From: Williamsia faeni
GTDB taxonomy: Bacteria; Actinomycetota; Actinomycetes; Mycobacteriales; Mycobacteriaceae
Reading direction: 5' to 3'
Length of the DNA stretch: 64,000 bases
NCBI GenBank assembly: GCA_003202005.1
Contig: QJJF01000005.1
Coordinates: forward strand, 124,001 to 188,000
The notes beneath the pieces are model-generated. The model was not told the origin of the DNA. It was given only the letters and a program-made list of their open reading frames with translations, and did no database searches. This document shows, piece by piece, positions 24,676-33,177 of the stretch. The translations under genes were made by a program, and so were the position numbers. Each line of letters begins with the position of its first letter. Positions within the stretch are counted from its first letter, which is position 1.

Positions 24676-25814
24676 CCACGTCGACTTCCGCGTCCTCACG
24701 AGTGCCGCTGTCGATACTCGACCTCTCGCCGATCAGCGAAGGATCGGATGCGGCGACGGCGTTGAAGAACTCGGTGGACCTCGCCCAGCACGCCGAGTTG
24801 TGGGGTTACTCCAGATACTGGCTGGCCGAGCACCACTTTGTGGCGGTCGCGAGTTCGTCACCGACCGTGGTGGTCGGGCAGATCGCTGCCGCGACCTCCA
24901 CCATTCGAGTGGGGTCTGCGGCCGTTCAGGTCGGTCAGCGGACCGCGGTGTCGGTCGTGGAGGAGTGGGGCATTCTCGACGCGTTTCACCCTGGCCGGCT
25001 CGACCTCGGGCTCGGACGGTCGGGTCAACGCCGGTCCGAAGCGCAGAAGGCGGGTTCGGCACCATCACCGACCGCCCCGGATCGCCGGCGTGAGGTGATC
25101 GCCGGTGTGATCGTGCCTGCGCCGTTCGACCTGTCCGTGTTGCTGAAGGCGTCGCGGCTGGCCGCGATGGCCGAGGTGCTGACCCAACCCGGAGCGCAGC
25201 CCCCCGACTTCACCGACCAGGTCGCCGACATCGAAGCGCTCATCGCCGGTACTTACCGCACGCCGTCCGGCGTCGAATTGCATGCCAGCCCAGGGGAGAA
25301 CGCCGGTCTGGAGCTGTGGATCTTCGGCACCAGCAAGGGCCAGAGCGCCCAGGTGGCCGGCTCGCGTGGTTTGCCCTTCGTGGCCAACTATCACGTGACC
25401 CCGGCGACCACTCTCGAAGCGGTGCAGGCCTATCGGGAGGCTTTTGTTCCGTCCGCCACGCTCGCCGAACCGCACGTGGTGGTGTCCGCCGACGTGGTGG
25501 TCGCCGACGATGACGCGACCGCGAAAGAACTCGCGTCGTCATTTCCGCAGTGGGTGTACAGCATTCGCAGTGGGCACGGCGCCATCGCCTATCCGGACCC
25601 CGCGACGGTGGCCCCACTGTCGGACGAACAGTTCGCTCTCGTCGCCGATCGTGTCGAGACGCAGTTCGTCGGTGGCCCGGAGACCGTGGTCGCGCGCCTC
25701 GAAGCGCTGCAAAAGCTCACTGCCGCAGACGGACTGGTGATCACCTCGGTCACCCATCGTCATGAGGACCGACTCCGATCGCATGAACTGCTCGCCAAGG
25801 CGTGGGGCCTGTAA
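24672..25814 (+). CDS. LLM class flavin-dependent monooxygenase (MsnO8-like)
   Basis: A 380-residue luciferase-like protein. LSILDLSPISEGS at the N-terminus, YSRYWLAEHHFVAVASSSPTVVVGQIAAATSTIRVGSAAVQ and LDAFHPGRLDLGLGRS resemble the MsnO8/YhbW-type LLM subgroup. An additional helical segment (about residues 130-195) interrupts the barrel after the GLGRS motif, longer than in the shortest members. The start ATG overlaps the previous stop (ATGA). It is followed by 60 bp containing a perfect tandem 18-bp repeat before the SsuD-like gene. Substrate unknown; sulfur acquisition suggested by the shared riboswitch. Confidence 0.87.
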   Translation: MTTSTSASSRVPLSILDLSPISEGSDAATALKNSVDLAQHAELWGYSRYWLAEHHFVAVASSSPTVVVGQIAAATSTIRVGSAAVQVGQRTAVSVVEEWGILDAFHPGRLDLGLGRSGQRRSEAQKAGSAPSPTAPDRRREVIAGVIVPAPFDLSVLLKASRLAAMAEVLTQPGAQPPDFTDQVADIEALIAGTYRTPSGVELHASPGENAGLELWIFGTSKGQSAQVAGSRGLPFVANYHVTPATTLEAVQAYREAFVPSATLAEPHVVVSADVVVADDDATAKELASSFPQWVYSIRSGHGAIAYPDPATVAPLSDEQFALVADRVETQFVGGPETVVARLEALQKLTAADGLVITSVTHRHEDRLRSHELLAKAWGL

Positions 25815-25817
25815 TCG

Positions 25818-25853
25818 CTCCTCGTTCCACTTTCACTCCTCGTTCCACTTTCA
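25818..25853 (+). repeat. Perfect 18-bp tandem repeat between LLM genes
   Basis: CTCCTCGTTCCACTTTCA occurs twice head-to-tail without mismatch (25818-25835 and 25836-25853) in the only real gap of the five-gene LLM operon, starting 3 bp after the second gene's stop. Two exact copies suggest a recent duplication; any function is unknown. Confidence 0.85.
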
Positions 25854-25874
25854 TCTGAAGACAGGACCAACGAC

Positions 25875-26981
25875 ATGCCAGTAGAATTCCTGGGCATCGC
25901 GGGCACGAACGACGCCACCGAGATCCGGCCACGCACCACCGCCAGCTCCTTCGACAAGGAGTACACGCTCAAACTTGCTCGCGCACACGAAGATTTCGGC
26001 TGGGACCGGATCCTTTTCGCCTACGGCTCCGGGGCCCCCGAGCCGGCAGCTGCCGCGTCGTACATCGTCAGCCACCTCGATCGCATCCAGATCCTGCTGG
26101 CGCATCGCCCGAATGTCTCGTATCCGACGTTTGCCGCCAAGACCTTCGCCACGCTCGACCAGATCTCGGGCGGAAGGGTCACGGTGCACTTCATCACCGG
26201 CGGCAACGACGCCGAGCAGCAGCGCGAGGGCGACTTCCTGACGAAGGACGAACGGTACGACCGGACCAGGGAGTACATCCAGATCGTCAAGAAGGCCTGG
26301 ACCAGCCGGGAACCGTTCTCTCACAACGGCACCCATTACCAGTTCAACGACTTCGTCTCCGACATCTTCCCGGTCGCACAGCCCCGGCCCAACATCTCCT
26401 TCGGTGGTTCGTCGGAGGCGGCCTATGCCGTCGGTGGCGCCGAAGCCGACATCTATGCGCTGTGGGGTGAGCCGCTCGAGAACACTGCGGAGCAGATCGC
26501 CTCGATCACCGCCGCGGCGAAGGCTGCCGGTAAGCCGCGACCGCGTCTGCAGATCGCTTTCCGGCCCATCATCGCCCCCACCGACGAATTGGCCTGGCGC
26601 AAAGCAGAATCCATCGTCGAACAGATCAAGGGCCGCGTCGCAGGCAATCCCGTCTTCTCGCGCATGCTGTCGCTGACGGCACCGCAGAACGCCGGTTCAC
26701 AGCGTCTGCTGGCCATCGCAGATTCGGTGGATCGCTTCGGCAAGGCGGGCTGGACGGCCACGTCGAAGGCAACCGGCGGCGGCGGCAATTCCAACGCACT
26801 CGTGGGCTCACCCGAGACCGTCGCCGAAGCCCTCCTCGAGTACTACGACCTCGGAATCGACATCCTGTCGGCCCGCGGCTACGACCTGCTCGACGACGCC
26901 ATCGATTTCGGCCGGTACGTCATCCCGATCGTTCGTGAGGAAGTTGCCAAGCGCGACAAGAAGATCCAGGGTGTGGCATGA
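25875..26981 (+). CDS. SsuD-family alkanesulfonate-type monooxygenase
   Basis: A 368-residue LLM monooxygenase very close in pattern to SsuD, the FMNH2-dependent enzyme that cleaves alkanesulfonates to aldehyde and sulfite. Diagnostic stretches are FDKEYTLKLARAHEDFGWDRILFAYGSGAPEP, LLAHRPNVSYPTFAAKTFATLDQISGGRV, FITGGNDAEQQREGDFLTKDERYDRTREY and ISFGGSSEAAYAVGGAEADIYALWGEP. Third gene of the SAM-riboswitch LLM operon, coupled by ATGA to the fourth. Exact substrate could be an alkanesulfonate, a sulfone or a related compound. A second SsuD-like gene lies at 34796. Confidence 0.9.
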   Translation: MPVEFLGIAGTNDATEIRPRTTASSFDKEYTLKLARAHEDFGWDRILFAYGSGAPEPAAAASYIVSHLDRIQILLAHRPNVSYPTFAAKTFATLDQISGGRVTVHFITGGNDAEQQREGDFLTKDERYDRTREYIQIVKKAWTSREPFSHNGTHYQFNDFVSDIFPVAQPRPNISFGGSSEAAYAVGGAEADIYALWGEPLENTAEQIASITAAAKAAGKPRPRLQIAFRPIIAPTDELAWRKAESIVEQIKGRVAGNPVFSRMLSLTAPQNAGSQRLLAIADSVDRFGKAGWTATSKATGGGGNSNALVGSPETVAEALLEYYDLGIDILSARGYDLLDDAIDFGRYVIPIVREEVAKRDKKIQGVA

Positions 26982-28060
26982 GCGAGTTTGTCCTCGGTAT
27001 CGAGGTCGACGGCGACGGCTACCACCCGGCAGCATGGCGCCGGGCGCACCACACACAGGCTCAGTTGCTCACCGGAGCTCGCAGCCGGACCGTGGTCGCG
27101 GCGGCGGAGAACGCCGGCTTCACCTTTGCCTCCTTCGATGATTCACCCATCGGACCGGCGGATGGTCCGGACATCGCCGGCCGGATCGACGCGGTCAACC
27201 GCGCCGCGTTCGTCGCCGGCACCACGAGCACAATCGGTCTCGTGCCGGTGATCTCGACAACCTTCGCCGAACCGTTCCACACCTCCTCGCAGCTGGCGAC
27301 ACTCGATTACGCGTCGCGTGGTCGCGCCGGCTGGATCACGACGAGAAGTCCGGAACCCGAGGCCGCCGCTGCCTTCGGTGTACCGGTGCCGTCGGAGTCC
27401 AAAAGTGCAGCAGATCAGCGCGATTCGGTCCGGGTGGCGCAGGCTCTGTGGGACTCCTGGGACGACGACGCCGTGATACGTGATCATGCGACCGGACGGT
27501 TCCTGGACCGCACCAAACTCCACTACGTCGACTTCGAGGGCGAGAACTTCTCGGTCAAGGGCCCATCGATCGTTCCCCGGCCACCACAGGGCCGGGTTGT
27601 GGTCTTCGGTCGCCCCGGTGAGGTGCCTGCTGACCTGATCGACGTGGCCATCGTCTCTGGCACGTCGCCGGCCGAGATCCGGGCCGCCGTCGACGATGCC
27701 CGAACAGCCGGCGCCGCGAGGGTGATCGTCGACGTGTACGTCGCGATCGACCTCGACACCGCCACCGCCGCACAGCGGATCGCCGACCTCGATGCCCACA
27801 CGCCGCACGACCTCCCCGCCGGAAGCTTCGGTTTCAGCGGAACGCCGACGGAGCTGGTCGCTGCGCTGACCTCGCTCGCCGATGTCGCCGACGGAGCCCG
27901 GATCCATCCGCTGGTCCTCGACGAGGACCTGCGTACCCTCACGCGCTCGGTGCTGCCGCCCCTCATCGAGAGCGGCGTCGTGTCGCGCCCGCTGATCGGG
28001 GCCACCCTGCGTGATCACCTCGGACTCGACCGTCCGGCAAACCTGTTGGGAGCGCGATGA
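26978..28060 (+). CDS. LLM-family protein, short NtaA/DszA-like paralogue
   Basis: A 360-residue LLM protein. The part LHYVDFEGENFSVKGPSIVPRPPQGR is shared with NtaA/SnaA/DszA-type monooxygenases, and DYASRGRAGWITTRSPEPEAAAAFGV mirrors the LSGGRAGWNVVTT motif of the next gene, but the protein is about 100 residues shorter and the C-terminal half is diverged. It sits between the SsuD-like and DszA-like genes with 4-bp overlaps on both sides. It may be an active enzyme for a separate step or a non-catalytic partner subunit, as in luciferase LuxAB; the sequence alone cannot decide. Confidence 0.8.
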   Translation: MSEFVLGIEVDGDGYHPAAWRRAHHTQAQLLTGARSRTVVAAAENAGFTFASFDDSPIGPADGPDIAGRIDAVNRAAFVAGTTSTIGLVPVISTTFAEPFHTSSQLATLDYASRGRAGWITTRSPEPEAAAAFGVPVPSESKSAADQRDSVRVAQALWDSWDDDAVIRDHATGRFLDRTKLHYVDFEGENFSVKGPSIVPRPPQGRVVVFGRPGEVPADLIDVAIVSGTSPAEIRAAVDDARTAGAARVIVDVYVAIDLDTATAAQRIADLDAHTPHDLPAGSFGFSGTPTELVAALTSLADVADGARIHPLVLDEDLRTLTRSVLPPLIESGVVSRPLIGATLRDHLGLDRPANLLGAR

Positions 28061-29460
28061 CCAGGTATTCTTCGGACGATTACGCCCGCCCGGACGCGAA
28101 CGTCCACTTCGGGGTGTTCTTCCAGGGCGTGAACCACAACACGATCTGGTCCGATCCGGCGAGCGCATCGCAGATCGATTTCGAGACCTTCCGACGCGTG
28201 GCGCTGACAGCGGAACGAGGACTGTTCGACGCGTTCTTCCTCGGTGAAGGCCTGCGATTGCGGGAGCAGCAAGGCAAGATCCTCGATCTCGACATCGCCG
28301 GACGTCCCGACGCGATCACGCAACTTGCTGCGCTCGCCGGCATCACCAGCAAGATCGGTCTGGTTGCCACCCAGAACTCGACATACAACGAACCCGCCGA
28401 CCTGGCGCGTCGTCTCTCGGGTCTGGACCTGTTGTCCGGTGGACGGGCCGGCTGGAACGTCGTCACCACCGACAACGCCTGGACCGGTGAGAACTTCCGG
28501 CGCGGCGGTTTCCTCGACCACGCTCTGCGTTACCAGCGCGCCGGGGAGTTCATCGACACGGCCCGGGCGATCTGGGACGGATGGTCCGACGACGCGATCG
28601 CCGATGCCGACTCGGCGCGATGGTCACGTGAGGGCGCGATCAACCATGTCTCCCAGTCGAGTTCGCAGTTCGACATCTCCTTGAGGCCCACGCTTCCGCG
28701 GAGTCGGCAAGGCCACCCGGTGCTGTTCCAGGCCGGCGACTCCTCGCAGGGTCGTGACTTCGGTGCGAACTATGCCGACGTGATCTTCTCCGCGCACGGT
28801 AGCGATTTCGACGACGCGCTCGCCTTTGCCACCGACATGCGAAGCCGGCTGCGTGCGGCCGGCCGAGCGGCGGGGGAGCTGCGGATCCTTCCCGGCAGCG
28901 AGGTCGTGCTCGCGGAGAAGGAGTCGGAGGTCGAGGACAAGCTTCGCTGGGTCCGTGAGGGCCAGTACAGCGGCGCCACCGCTTTGTCCCTGGTGGAGCA
29001 GGTGTGGGGTCGTGATCTCTCGCACCTGGACCCCGACGGACCTCTGCCGACGGACGACCCGGTGGCCGCGCCGATCTCGGTCACCCGCGGTGCTGCACGC
29101 GATGGCAAGGACCCGCACGCGATCGCTGCGCAGTGGCGGGCGCTCGCCGAGGCAAAGAACCTGTCGATCCGGCAACTGGCGATCGAGACCTCGGCCCGCA
29201 GTGGCTGGATCGGAACACCCGCCCAGGTGGCCGAACGACTCATCCATTTCGTGCGCAGCGGTGCCATCGACGGGCTCAACATCTCGCCGTACATCGTCCC
29301 GGGTGGTCTCGATGACATCGTCGATCTCCTGATCCCCGAACTGCAGGAACGCGAGGCCTACCGGACCCGCTACACCGGCAGCACACTGCGCGAACACCTG
29401 GAGCTGCCGCCGGTGCGATCGAGACATCACAGCGTCGGCGCCGACGCTGAGGCGGGCTAG
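28057..29460 (+). CDS. NtaA/SnaA/DszA-family flavin monooxygenase
   Basis: A 467-residue LLM enzyme of the nitrilotriacetate monooxygenase/DszA group, which uses FMNH2 made by a separate reductase. Family marks are HFGVFFQGVNHNTIW, RGLFDAFFLGEGLRL, LSGGRAGWNVVTTDN and the long insert up to PVLFQAGDSSQGRDFGANYADVIFSAH. DszA opens dibenzothiophene sulfone; other members act on sulfones, EDTA or pristinamycin, so the family alone does not fix the substrate. It ends the SAM-riboswitch operon that starts at 23608. The regulation argues for a sulfone or similar organosulfur compound. Confidence 0.9.
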   Translation: MTRYSSDDYARPDANVHFGVFFQGVNHNTIWSDPASASQIDFETFRRVALTAERGLFDAFFLGEGLRLREQQGKILDLDIAGRPDAITQLAALAGITSKIGLVATQNSTYNEPADLARRLSGLDLLSGGRAGWNVVTTDNAWTGENFRRGGFLDHALRYQRAGEFIDTARAIWDGWSDDAIADADSARWSREGAINHVSQSSSQFDISLRPTLPRSRQGHPVLFQAGDSSQGRDFGANYADVIFSAHGSDFDDALAFATDMRSRLRAAGRAAGELRILPGSEVVLAEKESEVEDKLRWVREGQYSGATALSLVEQVWGRDLSHLDPDGPLPTDDPVAAPISVTRGAARDGKDPHAIAAQWRALAEAKNLSIRQLAIETSARSGWIGTPAQVAERLIHFVRSGAIDGLNISPYIVPGGLDDIVDLLIPELQEREAYRTRYTGSTLREHLELPPVRSRHHSVGADAEAG

Positions 29461-29522
29461 TTTTAACTCGTCTGATTTTTACCGAAGACGCTGGTACGCA
29501 ACGGTTTATCGCTGTCGATGAA

Positions 29523-29553
29523 TTGACAGTTGGTTGCGGGCCCGCCGTAGACT
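29523..29553 (+). promoter_or_regulatory. Predicted promoter of the third SAM-riboswitch operon
   Basis: TTGACA (29523-29528) and TAGACT (29548-29553) with a 19-bp spacer, 5 bp before the riboswitch. The -35 element is a perfect consensus; the spacer is slightly long. Confidence 0.6.
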
Positions 29554-29557
29554 CACG

Positions 29558-29642
29558 ACCATCCAGAGCGGCCGAGAGACCTGGCTTCAGGACGCCGCAG
29601 CAACCCGCCTCAGCGGCGGGTGCATCGCCAGGATCAATGGAG
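29558..29642 (+). promoter_or_regulatory. SAM riboswitch (S-box / SAM-I-like)
   Basis: Contains ATCCAGAGCGGCCGAGAGAC, CTGGCTTC, GCAGCAACC, a variable hairpin CCCGCC-TCAGC-GGCGGG and GGTGCATCGCC. P1 pairs CCAT at 29559 with ATGG at 29636. The P1 3' strand is fused to the Shine-Dalgarno (ATGGAGGAAACGA then the ATG at 29650), so SAM binding could block translation of the binding-protein gene directly. Confidence 0.82.
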
Positions 29643-29649
29643 GAAACGA

Positions 29650-31275
29650 ATGAAGGCACGTATGTCCCGCCCGATACTCGCCGTGGTCGGCGCCACACTG
29701 ATGTCAGCCTCGCTGCTCAGTGCCTGTGGCTCCGATGCATCGGGCACCGATGGCGACGCCGGTCCCGCACAGCCGGGCGGCACGTTGCGGTACGGGCTGT
29801 CCCAGGCTCCGACTTGCTCGGATCCGGCGCAGGGCGGCAGCAACCAGACGATCTACGTCACCCGCCAGGTGGTGGATTCGCTGACCGACCAGAATCCGGA
29901 GACGGGCGAGATCACCCCCTGGCTGGCGCAGAGCTGGGACATCAGCCCCGACGCCAAGTCGTTCACCTTCCACCTCAAGGATGGTGTCACCTTCAGTGAC
30001 GGCACCCCGGTGACGGCTGATTCGGTCAAGAAAAACTTCGACGCCATCATCGCCCTCGGTGCGGCCAAGTCCGCTCTGGCGGGTAGCTATCTCTCCGGCT
30101 ACACCGGTACGACCGTCGTCGACCCGCTGACCGCTCAAGTGGACTTCAGCTCACCCAACGCCCAGTTCCTGCAGGCGACGTCGACCTCGCAGCTGGGTCT
30201 GCAGGCCGACGCCACCGTCGCGAAGACCGCTGAGGAGCGCTGCACCGGTACCAACATCGGCAGTGGACCGTTCACGTACGCGGATTGGCAGCAGGACCGG
30301 TCGGTCTCCCTGGCCAAGCGAGTCGGCTACAACTGGAGCTCTCCTGTCTTCGGTCACACCGGCGACGCGTACCTCGACCGCATCGACTTCACTGTGATTC
30401 CCGAATCGGGTGTGCGCACCGGATCGTTGGCTTCCGATCAGCTCGACGCGGTCAGTGACGCGCTGCCCCAGGACGCCCCGCAGATCGAGGCGGCCGGCGG
30501 CCAGATCCTCACCACGCCGAACCCGGGTGTCACCTTCGGATTCCAGCCGAACGTGACCCGCGGTGTCCTCGCTGACCCCGCAGTGCGGCAGGCGATCATT
30601 CCGGCCATCAATCGGCAAGAGCTCATCGATACCGTGCTGAACTCCGACTTCAAGGTCGCAACCAGTGCACTGGCGGCCAACACCCCCGGGTACAAGGATC
30701 TTTCTTCTGACGTGACGTTCGATCAGGAGAAGGCGAAGTCCATCCTCGATGCGGCCGGTTGGGTCGAAGGCAGTGACGGCATCCGTGAGAAGGACGGCCA
30801 GAAGCTCTCGTTCACCCTCACCTTCAGCGCCGTCTTCGCCGGTAACCAGGCGATCCTCGAACTGGTCCAGCAGCAGCTCAAGGCCGTCGGGATCGATCTG
30901 AAACTCGGACTCGTCTCCACCCCGGAGTTCACAGCCCTGCAGGGCAGTGGCGACTACGACGCGGTGTACTACAACGCAACGCGCGCCGATGGTGACATCC
31001 TGCGCACCAGCTTCGGACTCACCGGCCGCAACCTGAACCATCGCGGCCCGATCCCCGCACTCGACGATGCGTTGACCGGCCAGCTGGCTGCGACCGACAA
31101 GACCCAGCGTGATGCATTGCTGGCCACCGCCCAGGAGCAGATCATCTCGAACGGTCTGTGGCTCCCGACCGTCGAGTTGTCACAGGTCATCGGCGCGGCC
31201 ACGCATACCCAGGACGTGAAGTTCGATGCGTCCGCGAGACTGGCGTTCTACGACACCTGGATCTCCGGGAACTGA
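29650..31275 (+). CDS. ABC transporter substrate-binding lipoprotein, family 5 (oligopeptide/nickel type)
   Basis: A 541-residue extracytoplasmic binding protein. The signal peptide ends in LLSAC with lipidated Cys26; the mature protein begins with GGTLRYGLSQAPTCSDP and contains AQSWDISPDAKSFTFHLKDGVTFSDGTPVTADSVKKNF, the classical SBP family 5 signature. Typical ligands are peptides, nickel complexes, glutathione or other small molecules. The ATG at 29650 follows GGAGG from the riboswitch. It heads a five-gene operon ending with SsuD, so an organosulfur ligand (for example a sulfonate, sulfone or thioether) is likely by context. Confidence 0.92.
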   Translation: MKARMSRPILAVVGATLMSASLLSACGSDASGTDGDAGPAQPGGTLRYGLSQAPTCSDPAQGGSNQTIYVTRQVVDSLTDQNPETGEITPWLAQSWDISPDAKSFTFHLKDGVTFSDGTPVTADSVKKNFDAIIALGAAKSALAGSYLSGYTGTTVVDPLTAQVDFSSPNAQFLQATSTSQLGLQADATVAKTAEERCTGTNIGSGPFTYADWQQDRSVSLAKRVGYNWSSPVFGHTGDAYLDRIDFTVIPESGVRTGSLASDQLDAVSDALPQDAPQIEAAGGQILTTPNPGVTFGFQPNVTRGVLADPAVRQAIIPAINRQELIDTVLNSDFKVATSALAANTPGYKDLSSDVTFDQEKAKSILDAAGWVEGSDGIREKDGQKLSFTLTFSAVFAGNQAILELVQQQLKAVGIDLKLGLVSTPEFTALQGSGDYDAVYYNATRADGDILRTSFGLTGRNLNHRGPIPALDDALTGQLAATDKTQRDALLATAQEQIISNGLWLPTVELSQVIGAATHTQDVKFDASARLAFYDTWISGN

Positions 31276-31277
31276 TC

Positions 31278-32282
31278 ATGTACCGGTATGTCGGATTGAG
31301 GGTGCTGCAGGCGATCGGCGTTCTCTGGGCGTCGTTCACCATCGCCTTCGGGATCCTGTTCATCCTGCCGTCTGACCCGGTCAGCATTGCGGTGCAGGGT
31401 AATTCGGCATCGCCGGTGGATCAGCAAGCCGTAGCGGACCTGCAGGCCCGCTACGGCTTGGACCAGTCGCTTCTGTCGCAGTATTGGACCTCCTTGTCGC
31501 ACGCCGTCCGTGGCGATTTCGGTACCTCGATCTCGACGGGGCAGCCGGTGACCACCGCGATCGCGGACGCGCTGCCGAGCACGCTGCAGTTGGCGGTCGG
31601 AGCATTGGTGCTCGCCGTGCTGTTCGGTTCGCTCATCGCGTTCGCGACCACCTACAGCCGGGCGCAGTGGCTGCGCACCGCGTTGCAGGCGCTGCCACCA
31701 CTCGGTGTCGCGATTCCGACTTTTTGGGTCGGTCTGATGCTGTTGCAGGTGTTTTCGTTCAACCTGCACATCTTTCCGGCATTCGGCGACAAGGGCTTTT
31801 CCAGCCTGGTGCTGCCGGCGCTCACGCTGGCGATCCCCACCGGCGCGGTGCTCGCGCAGGTGCTGGCGTCGAGTATGGGTACAACCTGGCGGCAACCCTA
31901 TGTCGAAACAGCTCAGGCCAAGGGAGCCAGCAGGTTTCGGGTCGTGACGCATCATGTCGTGCGGCTGGCCAGCATTCCGGCGCTGACCATCGCGGGTGTG
32001 CTCATCGGAAATCTACTGGCCGGCGCGGTTGTCGTGGAGACCGTCTTCTCCCGGGCGGGCGTCGGTCGGCTCACGCAGACATCGGTGATGGCCCAAGACA
32101 TTCCGGTGGTGCTGGGCATCGTCGTGATGTCGACGCTCGTGTTCGTCCTGGTGAACCTCATCGTCGACCTGCTGTATCCGCTCATCGATCCGAGGATCGT
32201 CGGGAACACCCGGAAGAAGAAGTCCCCGGAACCGGAAAAGACGGCCGCGGGCCGAACCGATGTGGAGGCCGCACATGTCTGA
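31278..32282 (+). CDS. ABC transporter permease, DppB/NikB type
   Basis: A 334-residue inner-membrane permease. MYRYVGLRVLQAIGVLWASFTIAFGILFILPSDPV at the N-terminus is the family's first membrane segment, and the EAA loop appears as YVETAQAKGASRFRVVTHHVVRLASIPALT. About six hydrophobic segments. ATG at 31278 is 2 bp after the binding-protein stop. It forms the translocation channel with the next permease, which it overlaps by 8 bp. Confidence 0.92.
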   Translation: MYRYVGLRVLQAIGVLWASFTIAFGILFILPSDPVSIAVQGNSASPVDQQAVADLQARYGLDQSLLSQYWTSLSHAVRGDFGTSISTGQPVTTAIADALPSTLQLAVGALVLAVLFGSLIAFATTYSRAQWLRTALQALPPLGVAIPTFWVGLMLLQVFSFNLHIFPAFGDKGFSSLVLPALTLAIPTGAVLAQVLASSMGTTWRQPYVETAQAKGASRFRVVTHHVVRLASIPALTIAGVLIGNLLAGAVVVETVFSRAGVGRLTQTSVMAQDIPVVLGIVVMSTLVFVLVNLIVDLLYPLIDPRIVGNTRKKKSPEPEKTAAGRTDVEAAHV

Positions 32283-33177
32283 CCTCATACTCGCCGAGAA
32301 CGAGATCCGCGACGCCGAAACCGCGCCAACGAGTCTCGAGATCGAACAGCATCCGGCGCCGCGACGGTTCGGTATCCGTGCCGTCCTGAAGAATGCGGTG
32401 CTGGCACTGTCGGTCATCGTGGTGCTCCTCGTGATCGGCTTCGCGCTGTTCCCCTCGGTCTTCGCCAGTGGCGACCCGCTGAAGGGTGTACCGGCCGACA
32501 AGTTCCAGGCACCGAGCCTTCAGCACTGGTTCGGTACCGACAACATCGGCCGCGACGTCTACACCCGAGTGGTACACGGGTCCGGATTGTCTTTGACCGC
32601 AACACTGGTGGCGGTGGGTATCGCTCTGGTCGTGGGTACCCTGGTGGGTCTGGTCTCGGGGGCCATCGGCGGCATCCTCGACGCCGGATTGATGAGGCTC
32701 GTCGACGTCATGCTGTCGATCCCGGCACTGCTGCTGTCGCTGGCCCTGGTGACCGCACTCGGCTTCGGGACGATCAACGTCGCCATCGCCGTCGGCATTG
32801 CGATGGTCGCGGGCTTTGCCCGGGTGACGCGCTCGGAAGTTCTGCGGGTCCGTCGGGCCACCTATGTCGAGGCCGCCTTTGCCTCCGGCGTCCGCTGGCC
32901 CACCGTCCTGTTCCGGCACATCCTGCGCAACTCGTACGCGCCGGTCATCTCGCTGGCGGCAGTCGAGTTCGGTATGGCGATCCTGGCGGTGTCCGCCCTG
33001 AGCTTCCTCGGATTCGGTGCGGTACCGCCGACGCCGGAGTGGGGATCGCTGATCGCCGAGGGCCGTAACTACCTCGCCGTTGCCTGGTGGATGACCACAC
33101 TGCCCGGTCTCGTAATCATTGCGGTGGTGCTCTCCGCTCACCGCATCGGACATCAACTGAATCGGGATGGACACTGA
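32275..33177 (+). CDS. ABC transporter permease, DppC/NikC type
   Basis: A 300-residue permease with a charged N-terminus of about 40 residues followed by VLALSVIVVLLVIGFALF, the motif FGTDNIGRDVYTRVVHGSGLSL characteristic of DppC-like proteins, and the EAA loop YVEAAFASGVRWPTVLFRHILRN. ATG at 32275 has GGAGG 7 bp upstream, inside the preceding gene; a second ATG at 32260 is less likely. The stop overlaps the ATPase start by one base. Confidence 0.92.
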   Translation: MSDLILAENEIRDAETAPTSLEIEQHPAPRRFGIRAVLKNAVLALSVIVVLLVIGFALFPSVFASGDPLKGVPADKFQAPSLQHWFGTDNIGRDVYTRVVHGSGLSLTATLVAVGIALVVGTLVGLVSGAIGGILDAGLMRLVDVMLSIPALLLSLALVTALGFGTINVAIAVGIAMVAGFARVTRSEVLRVRRATYVEAAFASGVRWPTVLFRHILRNSYAPVISLAAVEFGMAILAVSALSFLGFGAVPPTPEWGSLIAEGRNYLAVAWWMTTLPGLVIIAVVLSAHRIGHQLNRDGH

